DNA of 64,000 bases, from contig NZ_JBEWSZ010000014.1 in NCBI RefSeq assembly GCF_040537815.1, positions 10,574 through 74,573 of the forward strand. The letters are read 5' to 3'. Below the pieces are notes generated by a model. It ran no database searches, had not been told where the DNA came from, and saw nothing but the letters and a program-made list of their open reading frames with translations. Below are positions 45,150 to 53,264 of the stretch, one piece after another. The DNA comes from Mesorhizobium shangrilense. Lineage in GTDB: Bacteria > Pseudomonadota > Alphaproteobacteria > Rhizobiales > Rhizobiaceae. Position numbers and translations under genes: made by a program. Each line of letters starts with the position of its first letter. The stretch's first letter is position 1.

Positions 45150-46886
45150 TCAAGCGGTCGTGGAAACGCGCAGGCGGTCGTAGGCCGTCCGCTCTTCGTC
45201 CTCGACAGGAACGATGTAGGGTTGGACGGCGCGCTTCTCGGAAACCATTCCACCGTCGATCTTGCGCACAAGCGTGTGGCAGAACCAGTTGGCGTCATCC
45301 TTCCCCGGATGGTCGACGCGATTATGGTAGAGACCCCAGCGGCTCTCCGCGCGATAGAGCGATGCGTGGGCCGCCATGTCCGCGCAATCGAGAATGGAAG
45401 ACACTTCGAGCGATCGCATCAGTTCGTGGGCGTTTCGGGCGACGAGTGCCGTATCGAGATCGTCCCGCACCTCGGCAAGCCTGGCCTGCCCGATCTGCAT
45501 CTTGGCCGTTATCTTCGGCGGCTGCAGATAGTCGTTGACGAGGCGTCGAGCCTTATACTCCAGTTGATTGGGCGGAATGCCGTCATCGCGCCGCGTCGGC
45601 GCGAGCACGCGTTCTCGCTCCAGCCTGACCACATCGCTGTCGAAGGCCGGCAGGTCACTCTCAAGTGCAATTTCGGCGGCGTGCTCGCCCGCAATCGCGC
45701 CATTGGTGAATGCGCCAAGCATGTAGTTATGCGGGACGCTGGCCATGTCGCCCGCCGCGTAGAGCCCAGGTACGGTCGTCCGGGCATGTTCATCGACGAA
45801 GACGCCCGACGCGCTGTGGCCTGAACAGAATCCTATTTCCGAGATGTGCATCTCGATCATCTTTTCGCGATAGTCGGTTCCTCGGGCCTGATGGAACCTG
45901 CCTCGCGACGGGCGCTCTACCTTGTGCAGGATCTGCTCGATTTCGCCGACCGTGTCAGGATGCAGATGGTTCAGCTTGAGGAAGACCGGCCCCTTTCCCG
46001 ACTGTAGCTCATTGTAGAACTCCTGCATCATCTGACCGGACCAATAGTCGCTCTCGATGAAACGCCTGCCTTCGTTGTTGGCTGTGTACGCCCCGTACGG
46101 ACCCGCCACATAGGCGCAGGCCGGGCCGTTAAAATCCTTGATCAGCGGGTTGATCTGGTAACATTCGAGATTGGCGAGCGCGGCCCCGGCGTGATAGGCC
46201 ATTGCATATCCGTCACCGGAATTGGTGGGGTTCTCGTAGGTCCCGAACAGGTAGCCCGAATGGGGCAAGCCAAGCCGGCCGGCGGCACCCATGCAGAGGA
46301 TCACGGTCTTGGCGCGAAGCACGAGAAACTCGGCCGAGCGCGTGTTCACCGCGATCGCCCCCGCGATCCGGCCGTTCTTCGCGGTCAACAGGCGTGTCGC
46401 CATATAGCGATTGGAGATCAGAATCCGTTCGCGCCTGAGCTGGCGGTAAAGTGCCTTCTTCACCGTGTCGCCATTCGGCATCGGCAGGACGTAGGTACCG
46501 AGGTGATGAACTTTCTTCAGATCGAAATCGCCGTTGGCGTTCTTCTGGAATCGTATGCCGAAGCGATCGAGTTCCTGGATGATTTCGTAGCAGCGCGAGG
46601 CATATTTGAAGACGGGGGCCTGGTCGACGATACCGTCGTTGGCGATCGTGATCTCCTTTGTGTACTGCTCAGGGGTGGCGTAGCCAGGCACAACAGCGTT
46701 GTTCAGCCCGTCCATGCCCATCGAGATCGCGCCCGAGCGCTTCACATTCGCTTTTTCGAGCAGCACGACCTTCAAGTCGGGATTGCGCTGCTTGGCTTTC
46801 AACGCGGCCATCGGACCAGCCGTGCCGCCGCCAATGACCAGAACATCGCAAGCGACTTCCGCCAGTCCTTCGACAAAGTTGTCCAT
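45150..46886 (-). CDS. AprA/FrdA-superfamily flavoprotein (adenylylsulfate reductase-like)
   Basis: 578 residues. The FAD-binding motif DVLVIGGGTAGPMAALKAK is at residues 14-32. The substrate-side block NNEGRRFIESDYWSGQMMQE is near 290, and the capping FAD motif TTVPGLYAAGDMASVPHNYM is near 375. The C-terminal helical domain (SLYRAESRWGLYHNRVDHPG) matches the FrdA/AprA superfamily. Pairing with an AprB-like ferredoxin favours an AprA-like enzyme over fumarate reductase, but no sulfite reductase, sulfurylase or membrane anchor is present. The start is set at ATG 46886, five bases after the DUF971 stop; a start at 46931 would overlap it. The reaction is unknown. Confidence 0.85.
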   Translation of the reverse strand: MDNFVEGLAEVACDVLVIGGGTAGPMAALKAKQRNPDLKVVLLEKANVKRSGAISMGMDGLNNAVVPGYATPEQYTKEITIANDGIVDQAPVFKYASRCYEIIQELDRFGIRFQKNANGDFDLKKVHHLGTYVLPMPNGDTVKKALYRQLRRERILISNRYMATRLLTAKNGRIAGAIAVNTRSAEFLVLRAKTVILCMGAAGRLGLPHSGYLFGTYENPTNSGDGYAMAYHAGAALANLECYQINPLIKDFNGPACAYVAGPYGAYTANNEGRRFIESDYWSGQMMQEFYNELQSGKGPVFLKLNHLHPDTVGEIEQILHKVERPSRGRFHQARGTDYREKMIEMHISEIGFCSGHSASGVFVDEHARTTVPGLYAAGDMASVPHNYMLGAFTNGAIAGEHAAEIALESDLPAFDSDVVRLERERVLAPTRRDDGIPPNQLEYKARRLVNDYLQPPKITAKMQIGQARLAEVRDDLDTALVARNAHELMRSLEVSSILDCADMAAHASLYRAESRWGLYHNRVDHPGKDDANWFCHTLVRKIDGGMVSEKRAVQPYIVPVEDEERTAYDRLRVSTTA

Positions 46887-46891
46887 CGCCT

Positions 46892-47179
46892 TCAAGCCTG
46901 TGTGTCGGCGATTTCGCGCAGATAGCGCCACGGGTAGATGCCGCGGTCGTGGCCATCCGAGAAAACCAGGCGCACGGCGTAAGAGCCGACGGCCTTGGCG
47001 CCCGTGACGGTCACGTCGTGGAATGGGTGCTCCCTGCCATCGATGGACGACCGGATATGCTGAGCCGCTCGGCTGAGTGCGCGCAACCGAGAAGCAGGTA
47101 AGAGGGAGAGACTGCCGTCATCCCATGTGATGGCCAGGGATCGGCGTTCGGCGTTGATCCTGATTTCCGAAGGTATCAT
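46892..47179 (-). CDS. DUF971 (gamma-butyrobetaine hydroxylase-like N-terminal) domain protein
   Basis: 95 residues, one small domain: ITWDDGSLSLLPASRLRALS, then SYAVRLVFSDGHDRGIYPWRYL, the GBBH-like_N/DUF971 signature. The same domain occurs fused to the Fe-S carrier Mrp/ApbC and at the N-terminus of gamma-butyrobetaine hydroxylases. As first gene of the operon with a flavoprotein and a ferredoxin, a role in iron-sulfur handling or redox-partner docking is plausible, which is inference. Confidence 0.88.
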   Translation of the reverse strand: MIPSEIRINAERRSLAITWDDGSLSLLPASRLRALSRAAQHIRSSIDGREHPFHDVTVTGAKAVGSYAVRLVFSDGHDRGIYPWRYLREIADTQA

Positions 47180-47324
47180 GGCGTTTCCTGATCATTCGAC
47201 GCCATTGTAGGAACCAGTGCCGGTTCGACACGCAATAAATTGCCTGCTGCTGCGCAGCCAAGAAAGGGCGTCCTTGTTTCCGGGTGCCGAAGTCTTAGCG
47301 ACTGGCGGCGTTTCAATGGCTCAG
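47180..47324. other. Upstream region of the DUF971 operon
   Basis: Should hold the promoter of the DUF971-flavoprotein-ferredoxin-HEAT operon. No palindrome comparable to 43049 was found by eye. Confidence 0.3.
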
Positions 47325-47406
47325 CCCTCGAGGCTGGGAGAGGATGTTTCTCGAACGGGGCTTCGAGATCGATCACAGCAGGACTTACCAGTGGATGCTG
47401 GCCTAG
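47325..47406 (+). pseudogene. IS6-family transposase scrap
   Basis: The plus frame reads WLSPRGWERMFLERGFEIDH then SRTYQWMLA and stops. It matches the SYRDVEEMxxERGxxVDHSTxYRW block that IS6-family transposases share near their N-terminus. Nothing else of the transposase remains. Confidence 0.65.
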
Positions 47407-47609
47407 CCGGATGAGGGAAAAGCGTTCGCATCAATTTCGTCGACGAGGTGGAGGCCGCTGCCGAGGTTTGGCTTGAGCCCGACGCCGAGGTGGACATTGA
47501 TCGTGAAGGTGATGGCGGAATCGCCGGGCGAGTAGAGGGGGAGCCCACGTCTAGCTGTTCTCCCACATGGCCACCGCTGACGCGCGAGTGGTTTATAGGT
47601 ATCTTTGCT

Positions 47610-47628
47610 TGCGGCGATGATCGCCGCA
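47610..47628. promoter_or_regulatory. AbiE operator, inverted repeat 1
   Basis: TGCGGCGA-TGA-TCGCCGCA, eight-base perfect arms. It is preceded 19 bases earlier by GTTTATAGGTAT, and the whole arrangement is repeated at 47670-47708. AbiEi antitoxins are known to repress their own operon by binding inverted repeats near the promoter. Confidence 0.75.
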
Positions 47629-47687
47629 GATTTGCATTATTGTAATCGTAGGTAGAGGATAATGTGTTAGTTTATAGGAATATTAGA

Positions 47688-47708
47688 ATGCGGCGATCAT
47701 CGCCGCAT
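47688..47708. promoter_or_regulatory. AbiE operator, inverted repeat 2
   Basis: ATGCGGCGA-TCA-TCGCCGCAT, nine-base perfect arms, ending 19 bases before the AbiEi start codon. It is preceded by GTTTATAGGAAT at 47670. A GATAAT (47658-47663) between the two operators is a candidate -10 box, so both repeats flank the promoter. Confidence 0.75.
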
Positions 47709-47726
47709 GGAGCGAATTCTGACACC

Positions 47727-48587
47727 ATGCCAGTGAACGCCGACCGACGCCAATTGCTGTTAGCCCTGGTCCCGGAAGGGTTCCCGGTCACGAAGCAATG
47801 GCTCTCGAAGCAGACTCCCGATCTCGACCGCCATGCGGTCGACAACCTGCTCAAAAGCAAACAACTTCTGGCGCTCGCCCCGGGCGTCTATGTGCGACCC
47901 GGTACACACCTCACCTGGCAGGGCGTCGTCAGCTCCTTGCAGAATATCTTCCGGCGCGACCTTAGCGTGGGCGGGCTGACGGCCCTCGAGCTTGCCGGTT
48001 TTGCCCACTACCTGCCGCTATCCCGTCAGCGCACCATCCATCTCTATGGCAAAGATCCACTGCCGGCCTGGCTATCGGCAACACTGCCTGGCTTCCAGTT
48101 TGCCCGCCACAACCGCCTTGGCTCCCTTGGCGCCACCGGCCTCGTCAACCGGGAATACGACACGCAAGAACGTGCGCTCATAGATATCGACGTGCCCGGG
48201 CAGCGTCCCGCCGCCTGGCCCTTTACGATGTCATCGCCCGAACGGGCCTATCTGGAAGTGCTGATGGATGTCCCTGATGCGATCTCATTCGAGCACGCCA
48301 ATCAATTGTTGCAGGGGATGACCACGCTCTCGCCGCGACGCATGGAGCAGCTCCTCCGCAAATGCACCAGCGTCAAAGTGCGCCGGCTGTTCTACTGGAT
48401 GGCCGAGCGCCAGGCCTACCCGTGGTTTAAGAAGTTGCCCGACCCTGAAACGTTCGACGAGCTTGGCCTTGGTAGCGGCAACAGAGTGCTAGTCAGAGGC
48501 GGCAGACTCGATCCAAAATACCGCATAACCGTTCCGGAGGAGCTGTGGACACCGCCAGCCCGTACTATAGACAAGTCCGCCTCCTGA
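47727..48587 (+). CDS. abiEi: Type IV toxin-antitoxin system antitoxin, AbiEi family
   Basis: 286 residues. An N-terminal winged helix (FPVTKQWLSKQTPDLDRHAV, then DNLLKSKQLLALAPGVYVRP) precedes the AbiEi antitoxin domain (LSVGGLTALELAGFAHYLPL; SPERAYLEVLMDVPDAISFE). The ATG at 47727 is preferred because the frame's earlier start lies inside the operator. It represses the operon through the twin inverted repeats upstream and counteracts the AbiEii toxin. It overlaps the toxin gene by 43 bases. The pair gives phage resistance by abortive infection in other bacteria. Confidence 0.92.
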   Translation: MPVNADRRQLLLALVPEGFPVTKQWLSKQTPDLDRHAVDNLLKSKQLLALAPGVYVRPGTHLTWQGVVSSLQNIFRRDLSVGGLTALELAGFAHYLPLSRQRTIHLYGKDPLPAWLSATLPGFQFARHNRLGSLGATGLVNREYDTQERALIDIDVPGQRPAAWPFTMSSPERAYLEVLMDVPDAISFEHANQLLQGMTTLSPRRMEQLLRKCTSVKVRRLFYWMAERQAYPWFKKLPDPETFDELGLGSGNRVLVRGGRLDPKYRITVPEELWTPPARTIDKSAS

Positions 48588-49468
48588 CTCGCATCCTTCC
48601 GATTGTGGCGGCGGAAAAGTCGTTCGCCCTTAAGGGCGGCACCGCAATCAACCTTTTCATCCGCGATTTGCCGCGCCTCTCCGTCGACATAGACCTTGTT
48701 TATCTGCCGATGGACGATCGCGACACGGCGTTGAGGAACGTCGCCGACGCGCTCACGCGCATCGGGGATGCTATCATCGCTGTGATGCCCGGCACCGAGG
48801 TCATTCGCTCCTTCGAAAATCAGGCAGACGCGCTCCGCCTCTTCGTCTCGCAGGGTGGCGACCGCATCAAGATCGAGCTCTCACCCGTCCTGCGCGGATC
48901 CGTGTTCCCGGAGGAGCTCCGTGAGGTATCGCCTGCGGTTGAAGAGCAATTCGGCTACGTTGAAATGCAGCTTCTATCGATCCCTGACCTCTACGCCGGA
49001 AAAATCTGCGCCGCCCTCGACCGGCAGCACCCCCGCGACCTCTTCGATGTCAAACTCCTCTTCGACAATGAAGGCCTTACAGCGGACTTGGCGAAGACCT
49101 TTCTGGTCTACCTCATCAGCCACAACCGGACGATGGCCGAGCTGCTACGACCTACCCGCAAGGACATTGCCGGCATCTACGAGGGTGAATTCGTGCGCAT
49201 GTCACAGATCGACGTCAGCCTCGACGAACTGCTCGCCGTCCGCGAACGCCTGATCGCCGACATCAACAAGGCGCTGACCGACGATCAGCGCAAATTCCTC
49301 CTGTCCTTCAAGGAACGCCGGCCGGACTGGAGCCTGCTCGGTATCAAGGGCGTGGAGAATTTGCCTGCCGTGCGTTGGAAGCTGCACAACCTCGAACGCA
49401 TGTCCGTGGAAAGGCATCGGCGCGCCTACGAAAATCTCGAACGGGCGCTTGGCCAAAATGGCGAGTGA
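48545..49468 (+). CDS. abiEii: Type IV toxin, AbiEii-family nucleotidyltransferase
   Basis: 307 residues starting at a GTG (48545) with an excellent ribosome site (GGAGGAGCT) inside the antitoxin gene. The nucleotidyltransferase motifs are complete: LKGGTAINLF near residue 30, LSVDIDLVY (the DxD metal pair) near 46, RIKIELSP near 108, and KICAALDRQHPRDLFDVKLL near 154. AbiEii toxins add nucleotides to target RNAs (tRNA in related enzymes) and stop growth. All catalytic motifs are present, so the toxin should be active. Confidence 0.93.
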   Translation: MDTASPYYRQVRLLTRILPIVAAEKSFALKGGTAINLFIRDLPRLSVDIDLVYLPMDDRDTALRNVADALTRIGDAIIAVMPGTEVIRSFENQADALRLFVSQGGDRIKIELSPVLRGSVFPEELREVSPAVEEQFGYVEMQLLSIPDLYAGKICAALDRQHPRDLFDVKLLFDNEGLTADLAKTFLVYLISHNRTMAELLRPTRKDIAGIYEGEFVRMSQIDVSLDELLAVRERLIADINKALTDDQRKFLLSFKERRPDWSLLGIKGVENLPAVRWKLHNLERMSVERHRRAYENLERALGQNGE

Positions 49469-50177
49469 ACCACACCGACATGGCTCGGTCGCATTTCTCG
49501 AGAAACCTCTGCGAAGGCGATGTCAAAATCCTCGCAGCCGGTTCTTCTACGATCTGATCGTCGTGGCCAAAGAGGTGAAGACGCGGAATTTGTGCGACTG
49601 AGAAGATCAAGGTGGCTGAAATCCAGTGATGGTCAAGGGCGACTCGATGGCAAGTACCGAACGTCCGATCGTGCGAACGCCTGCCTAATGTGACGCCCGA
49701 GTGCTTTCATGACGGCGGTCTTACGGTGGCGAACGATAGAGACTGACAAGCAGCGCGCACCTATTCGCTGAAACGCCTATATCCACCGTGCAATCCGCTT
49801 GATGAGTTCGTCATCTGGCTGGTTACACCAGACTTCGCCTCCGGACCCGCGGGCTGACGCGCATATGCTCAACTGCAAACATTTGAGCTCTGAAGTCTTT
49901 GCCGGCCCACGTCAGCAGCCTCACGCCCCTTCGTTTTAGCCGCACCAATCAGCAGCGAGCGGTGGCACGTCACGTCCGGTCGTGCCGACAACGCGCCGGA
50001 ATCAACGATCTCATCTCGAACGCCTTCCGTATCTGAAGGGAAACCGCGGCCAACTCCTATGCGTCGGACGGGAAGCAGTTCGAACTTCCAGGGGCCGCGC
50101 AGATGATTTTCTCCGATTACGGTACGATGAGGCACGGGCTTCTCGGTCTACCGCTATAGCAGGCTGCCAATGGACTG
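49469..50177. other. Gene-poor region between AbiE and the CD-NTase relic
   Basis: No supported gene. A minus frame at 49869-50135 (88 codons) looks partly protein-like but matches nothing I know. It probably contains further defence-island debris. Confidence 0.35.
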
Positions 50178-50423
50178 GTGAAAGCGGACAAACCTGCTCC
50201 GCTCGAATTCGTCAAACAGGGCAGCTATGCCATGAAGACGATGTCGCGCGATCCTGACAACGACTACGACATCGACGATGGCGTCTATTTTGCCAAGGAA
50301 GATCTCGTCGGCAAGCGCTATGCGGAGATGACGTCGCTTCAAGCCCGGCAGATGGTGCGCGATGCCGTCGACGACCGCAAGTTCAAGGGGGCGCGCCGGA
50401 ACTTGCGACAAGATTCACTATGA
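50178..50423 (+). pseudogene. CD-NTase (CBASS cyclic-nucleotide synthase) relic
   Basis: The frame reads EFVKQGSYAMKTMSRDPDND, then YDIDDGVYFAKEDLVGKRYA, then LQARQMVRDAVDDRKFKGA. This is the GS...(D)xDIDDG nucleotidyltransferase core of DncV-like cyclic GMP-AMP synthases. Upstream residues are missing, a frameshift follows near 50395 (the next piece, DKIHYELATSS, is in another frame), and the rest of the enzyme and any effector gene are absent. It is a dead fragment of a CBASS phage-defence locus beside the AbiE system. Confidence 0.78.
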
Positions 50424-50460
50424 GTTGGCGACGAGCAGCGGCTGCGGGCGGTTTCGTGAG

Positions 50461-50808
50461 CTACTCGCAGACCACGCGATAACGTTGTCCGGGTTTGCTG
50501 ACGTTTCTGCAGACAAGCGGGCTGTTTGTTGCCGAAGACGATGACGGCGAATTGTAAACCGTCGATGCATGCCGTCTCGGCGATCTCGGCGTAGCTCTGC
50601 GGGACTGCGGTCTTTCCTTCGTTTGAGGCGCAACAGGAAAGACGGTTGCTTCGAATTGTGGCCGCTGCGCGCGTGGCGGCCCTCGGTCGAAGAACCTTCT
50701 GCCATCGAGTGGTCTGGGAATGATAACTGTGCCGTCATCACTGCGCGAACAGCCACTGCCGGCAAGCAACGCCAGCCCCAGGAAAAAAGGCAGAATCCGT
50801 CCAAACAT
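50461..50808 (-). CDS. Small putative lipoprotein
   Basis: 115 residues from the ATG at 50808 (MFGRILPFFLGLALLAGSGC). The hydrophobic segment ends in a lipobox LAGSGC, followed by SRSDDG. The mature part is arginine/proline-rich and ends with SPLVCRNVSKPGQRYRVVCE, two cysteines that could form a disulfide. The start has only a modest ribosome site. I do not recognise the family; the lipobox and clean ending support it as real. Its neighbours are all relics. Confidence 0.5.
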   Translation of the reverse strand: MFGRILPFFLGLALLAGSGCSRSDDGTVIIPRPLDGRRFFDRGPPRAQRPQFEATVFPVAPQTKERPQSRRATPRSPRRHASTVYNSPSSSSATNSPLVCRNVSKPGQRYRVVCE

Positions 50809-51049
50809 CAGCAACACCCTGCTGGCTTATAACGCGGGTTGCGTGTCGCCGACAACCGGCGGAATACCGCAGGCGGATCGCATTCCACGGCTTGAAAACA
50901 GGCTGGAGGTCGAGTGGATCATCGACACGCATCCGTCGGCTGCGGACTATCTGAAACAGAAGACTGGAGCGCCAGCCGCGATCGATGGAAGGATCGTCGA
51001 CGTTCGGCGATTGTGCAAAGCCATCTACAACTAGCCGGACTTCCCGCCG
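50809..51049. other. Intergenic region before the IS110 scrap
   Basis: A plus frame at about 50830-51034 contains VEWIIDTHPSAADYLKQKTG, coding-like but unassigned. Nothing else is visible. Confidence 0.3.
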
Positions 51050-51305
51050 ACGGTTCGCAGTGAGGCGACGCCGACTGCCGTAGAGCGATTTGTGCGTAAG
51101 CTGGAGCGCAAAGATCAGCGCCTGCATTTCTGCTACCAAGCCGGGCCGACCAGCCATTGGCTCTACCGCAAGATTGTCGAGCTCTGCCACCGCTGTGATG
51201 TCGTTGCGCCCTCGCTGATCCCGAAACGTCCTGGGGAGCATGTCAAGAGGATCATCCGGCGCGATGCGGTCCGCCGACTGCACTCCGACATCCTGCCCGA
51301 CTCCG
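51050..51305 (+). pseudogene. IS110-family transposase scrap (N-terminal DEDD domain)
   Basis: The plus frame reads AVERFVRKLERKDQRLHFCY, then QAGPTSHWLYRKIVELCHRC, then DVVAPSLIPKRPGEHVK and RRDA. This matches the first domain of IS110 transposases (FCYEAGPTGYxLxR, VVAPSLIPxKPGDRVKTNRRDA). It has no start and loses similarity after about 51290. The element itself is gone. Confidence 0.8.
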
Positions 51306-51460
51306 TAAACCCGGAATGTGACAAGAAACTTCCTGTTCGCAGACGGTATTTGGAATTGTCTTCGTCGCAACCTAATGAGAACAGAGCCAAAAGAGGCTTG
51401 TCTTGTGGGCCTCCCAAGCCATTGGACAGTGTTCCCTCTTGAGGCTTTGACCCTCCTTTC

Positions 51461-51489
51461 GCCGGGCCGTATTCGAGCCCGGTTTTTTT
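51461..51489 (+). terminator. Rho-independent terminator, used as group II intron target
   Basis: CCGGGC (51462-51467), loop CGTATTCGA, GCCCGG (51477-51482), followed by seven T residues. This is a textbook terminator on the plus strand. The group II intron begins within two bases of the T run. The gene it originally ended is no longer recognisable. Confidence 0.8.
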
Positions 51490-51490
51490 C

Positions 51491-53255
51491 GTGTGCCGAG
51501 CATGTTCGACAGCTTGGAGGTGTAAGTCCTCTACCCAGTCTGATGACGGCGAAGGGTTAGCAAAGCGCAAAGGGTCGCCGCGAGGCGGGGTCCGAAGGAA
51601 GCGTGGAGCAAAACCGCGACCTGATGAACAAGAACCGGATAAGAGGCCGCCTCGGCCGGACGAGCAGGCGAAAGGCTGCAAAGTCCAGGGTCATCAAAGA
51701 CCGCGGCGGTAAATCCGGCAGGTGTGCGGGGAAGGCGGTCGAACTTACCTCGGGAGATCTCCGCCGGACTGAGCGGGTCGCAAGGCCTGTGATCGTGGCG
51801 GAGAAGTCAGCAGACGGCATAGTAGGTCGCAAGACCGAAGGCCCGAACGTTAGAGAGGGTGGGTAGAGCAGTTGTCTCGACAGACCAAGCGGCAGAAACA
51901 CCAACTCGAGTTGGCTTTTGGCGGAGAGGCGAAGGGTGAAGCCCTGAGCACTTCCGCCGGAGGAACCGAAGTCCTGTCGGCGGCACCTGTCCCCGAAAGC
52001 CCAGCGGCCCTGGTTGGGCCGATGATGGAGAGGATTGTCGCCCGCGACAATCTGAAGAAGGCGCTGGCCCAAGTCAGACGCAACAAGGGCGCGCCCGGCG
52101 TCGACGGCATGACCGTCGACGATCTGACTGCCCACCCGAAAGACCACTGGCCCGAGATCCGGGTTCAACTTCTCAACGGCACTTACCAGCCGCAGCCGGT
52201 GCGGCGCGTCGACATTCCGAAGGCATCGGGAGGCACTCGCGGCCTCGGCATTCCGTCGGTGCTCGACCGCTTCCTCCAGCAGGCGGTGATGCAAGTACTG
52301 CAAGAGGATTGGGATCCGACCTTCTCGCCATCGAGCTATGGGTTCCGGCCCGGACGCTCGGCGCATCAGGCCGTGGCCGCCGCTCAGCAGTTCATCGCTG
52401 ACGGATGCCACACCGTCGTCGATCTCGATTTGGAGAAATTCTTCGATCGGGTGAACCACGACATCCTGATGGGTCTGGTGGCCAAACGGGTGCAGGACCG
52501 ATCTCTGCTCCGGCTCATCCGCCGTTATCTGACGGCAGGTGTACTCGTGGGCGGGATGGTCGATCCGATGGATGAGGGAGTCCCGCAAGGGGGTCCGCTC
52601 TCGCCGCTGCTTTCAAACCTGATGCTCGATGTGCTCGACAAGGAACTGGAACGGCGCGGCCACCGGTTCGCAAGATACGCCGATGATTGCAACATTTATG
52701 TCCGCAGTCCTCGTGCAGGCGAACGGGTCATGGCCAGCGTCACCCGGTTCCTCGAACGGCGTCTCAAGCTAAGGGTGAACACGGCAAAGAGCGCTGTCGC
52801 TCCTCCGACTGAACGGAAGTTCCTCGGCTTCAGCTTTCTAAGCCTCGGCCGGTTCCGGCGGTGCATTGCGCCGCAGGCACTCGCCAGGTTCAAGCAGCGG
52901 GTTCGAGAACTCACGTCACGGACAGGTGGGAGAAGCCTCGCGCAGGTCATCCCGAGGCTATCGCGTTATCTCATCGGATGGCGTGGGTACTTCGGATTCT
53001 GCGAGACTCCAACGGAACTGCGGTCGCTGGACAGGTGGATCAGGCGACGGCTCCGCGCCATCGTCTGGAAGCAGTGGAAGTACGGAACGACCCGCTTTGC
53101 GGAATTGCGTCGCGGTGGCATCAGAAAGGAGCTGGCGGCGAAAGCCGCCGGTAGCCCGCACGGTGTCTGGCGGCTTAGTCAAAGTCCGGCACTTTCCATA
53201 GGCCCTGACAGTTCGTTCAGCCAACCGCAAAAGGCGACCGCCTGAGCTACTTTCG
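51491..53255 (+). mobile_element. Group II intron, apparently 3'-truncated
   Basis: The 5' end GTGTGCCGAGCATG follows the terminator, and about 380 bases of structured, non-coding, G-rich RNA-like sequence (including GGTGTAAGTCC) precede the reverse-transcriptase gene. Insertion directly behind a terminator hairpin is the habit of bacterial class C introns. I cannot find a domain V hairpin (GAGCC...GAAA...GTAC-like) before the next gene at 53265, and the maturase C-terminus looks cut short, so the 3' end seems deleted and the intron immobile. Confidence 0.75.
51872..53245 (+). CDS. ltrA: Group II intron reverse transcriptase/maturase
   Basis: 457 residues. RT blocks: NKGAPGVDGMTVDDL near 88, YGFRPGRSAHQAVAAAQ near 156, VDLDLEKFFDRVNHDILM near 182, GVPQGGPLSPLLSNLMLDVL near 238, and the catalytic YADD near 268. 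Domain X (LRSLDRWIRRRLRAIVWKQW) follows. There is no HNH endonuclease domain. The first usable start is TTG at 51872. Most relatives continue after GSPHGxWRLSxSPAL with another 15-20 conserved residues; here the frame diverges into IGPDSSFSQPQKATA, so the extreme C-terminus is probably lost. Confidence 0.93.
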   Translation: MSRQTKRQKHQLELAFGGEAKGEALSTSAGGTEVLSAAPVPESPAALVGPMMERIVARDNLKKALAQVRRNKGAPGVDGMTVDDLTAHPKDHWPEIRVQLLNGTYQPQPVRRVDIPKASGGTRGLGIPSVLDRFLQQAVMQVLQEDWDPTFSPSSYGFRPGRSAHQAVAAAQQFIADGCHTVVDLDLEKFFDRVNHDILMGLVAKRVQDRSLLRLIRRYLTAGVLVGGMVDPMDEGVPQGGPLSPLLSNLMLDVLDKELERRGHRFARYADDCNIYVRSPRAGERVMASVTRFLERRLKLRVNTAKSAVAPPTERKFLGFSFLSLGRFRRCIAPQALARFKQRVRELTSRTGGRSLAQVIPRLSRYLIGWRGYFGFCETPTELRSLDRWIRRRLRAIVWKQWKYGTTRFAELRRGGIRKELAAKAAGSPHGVWRLSQSPALSIGPDSSFSQPQKATA

Positions 53256-53264
53256 CAGCGAGCA

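Noticed and set aside
45150..46886. Fumarate reductase or L-aspartate oxidase for the flavoprotein
   Set aside because: Superfamily motifs fit, but the adjacent AprB-like ferredoxin and sulfur context fit AprA-like better, and no FrdB/C/D or nadAC genes are nearby; not completely excluded.
49869..50135. 88-codon minus frame near the CD-NTase relic
   Set aside because: Partly protein-like but no family recognised and no start signal.
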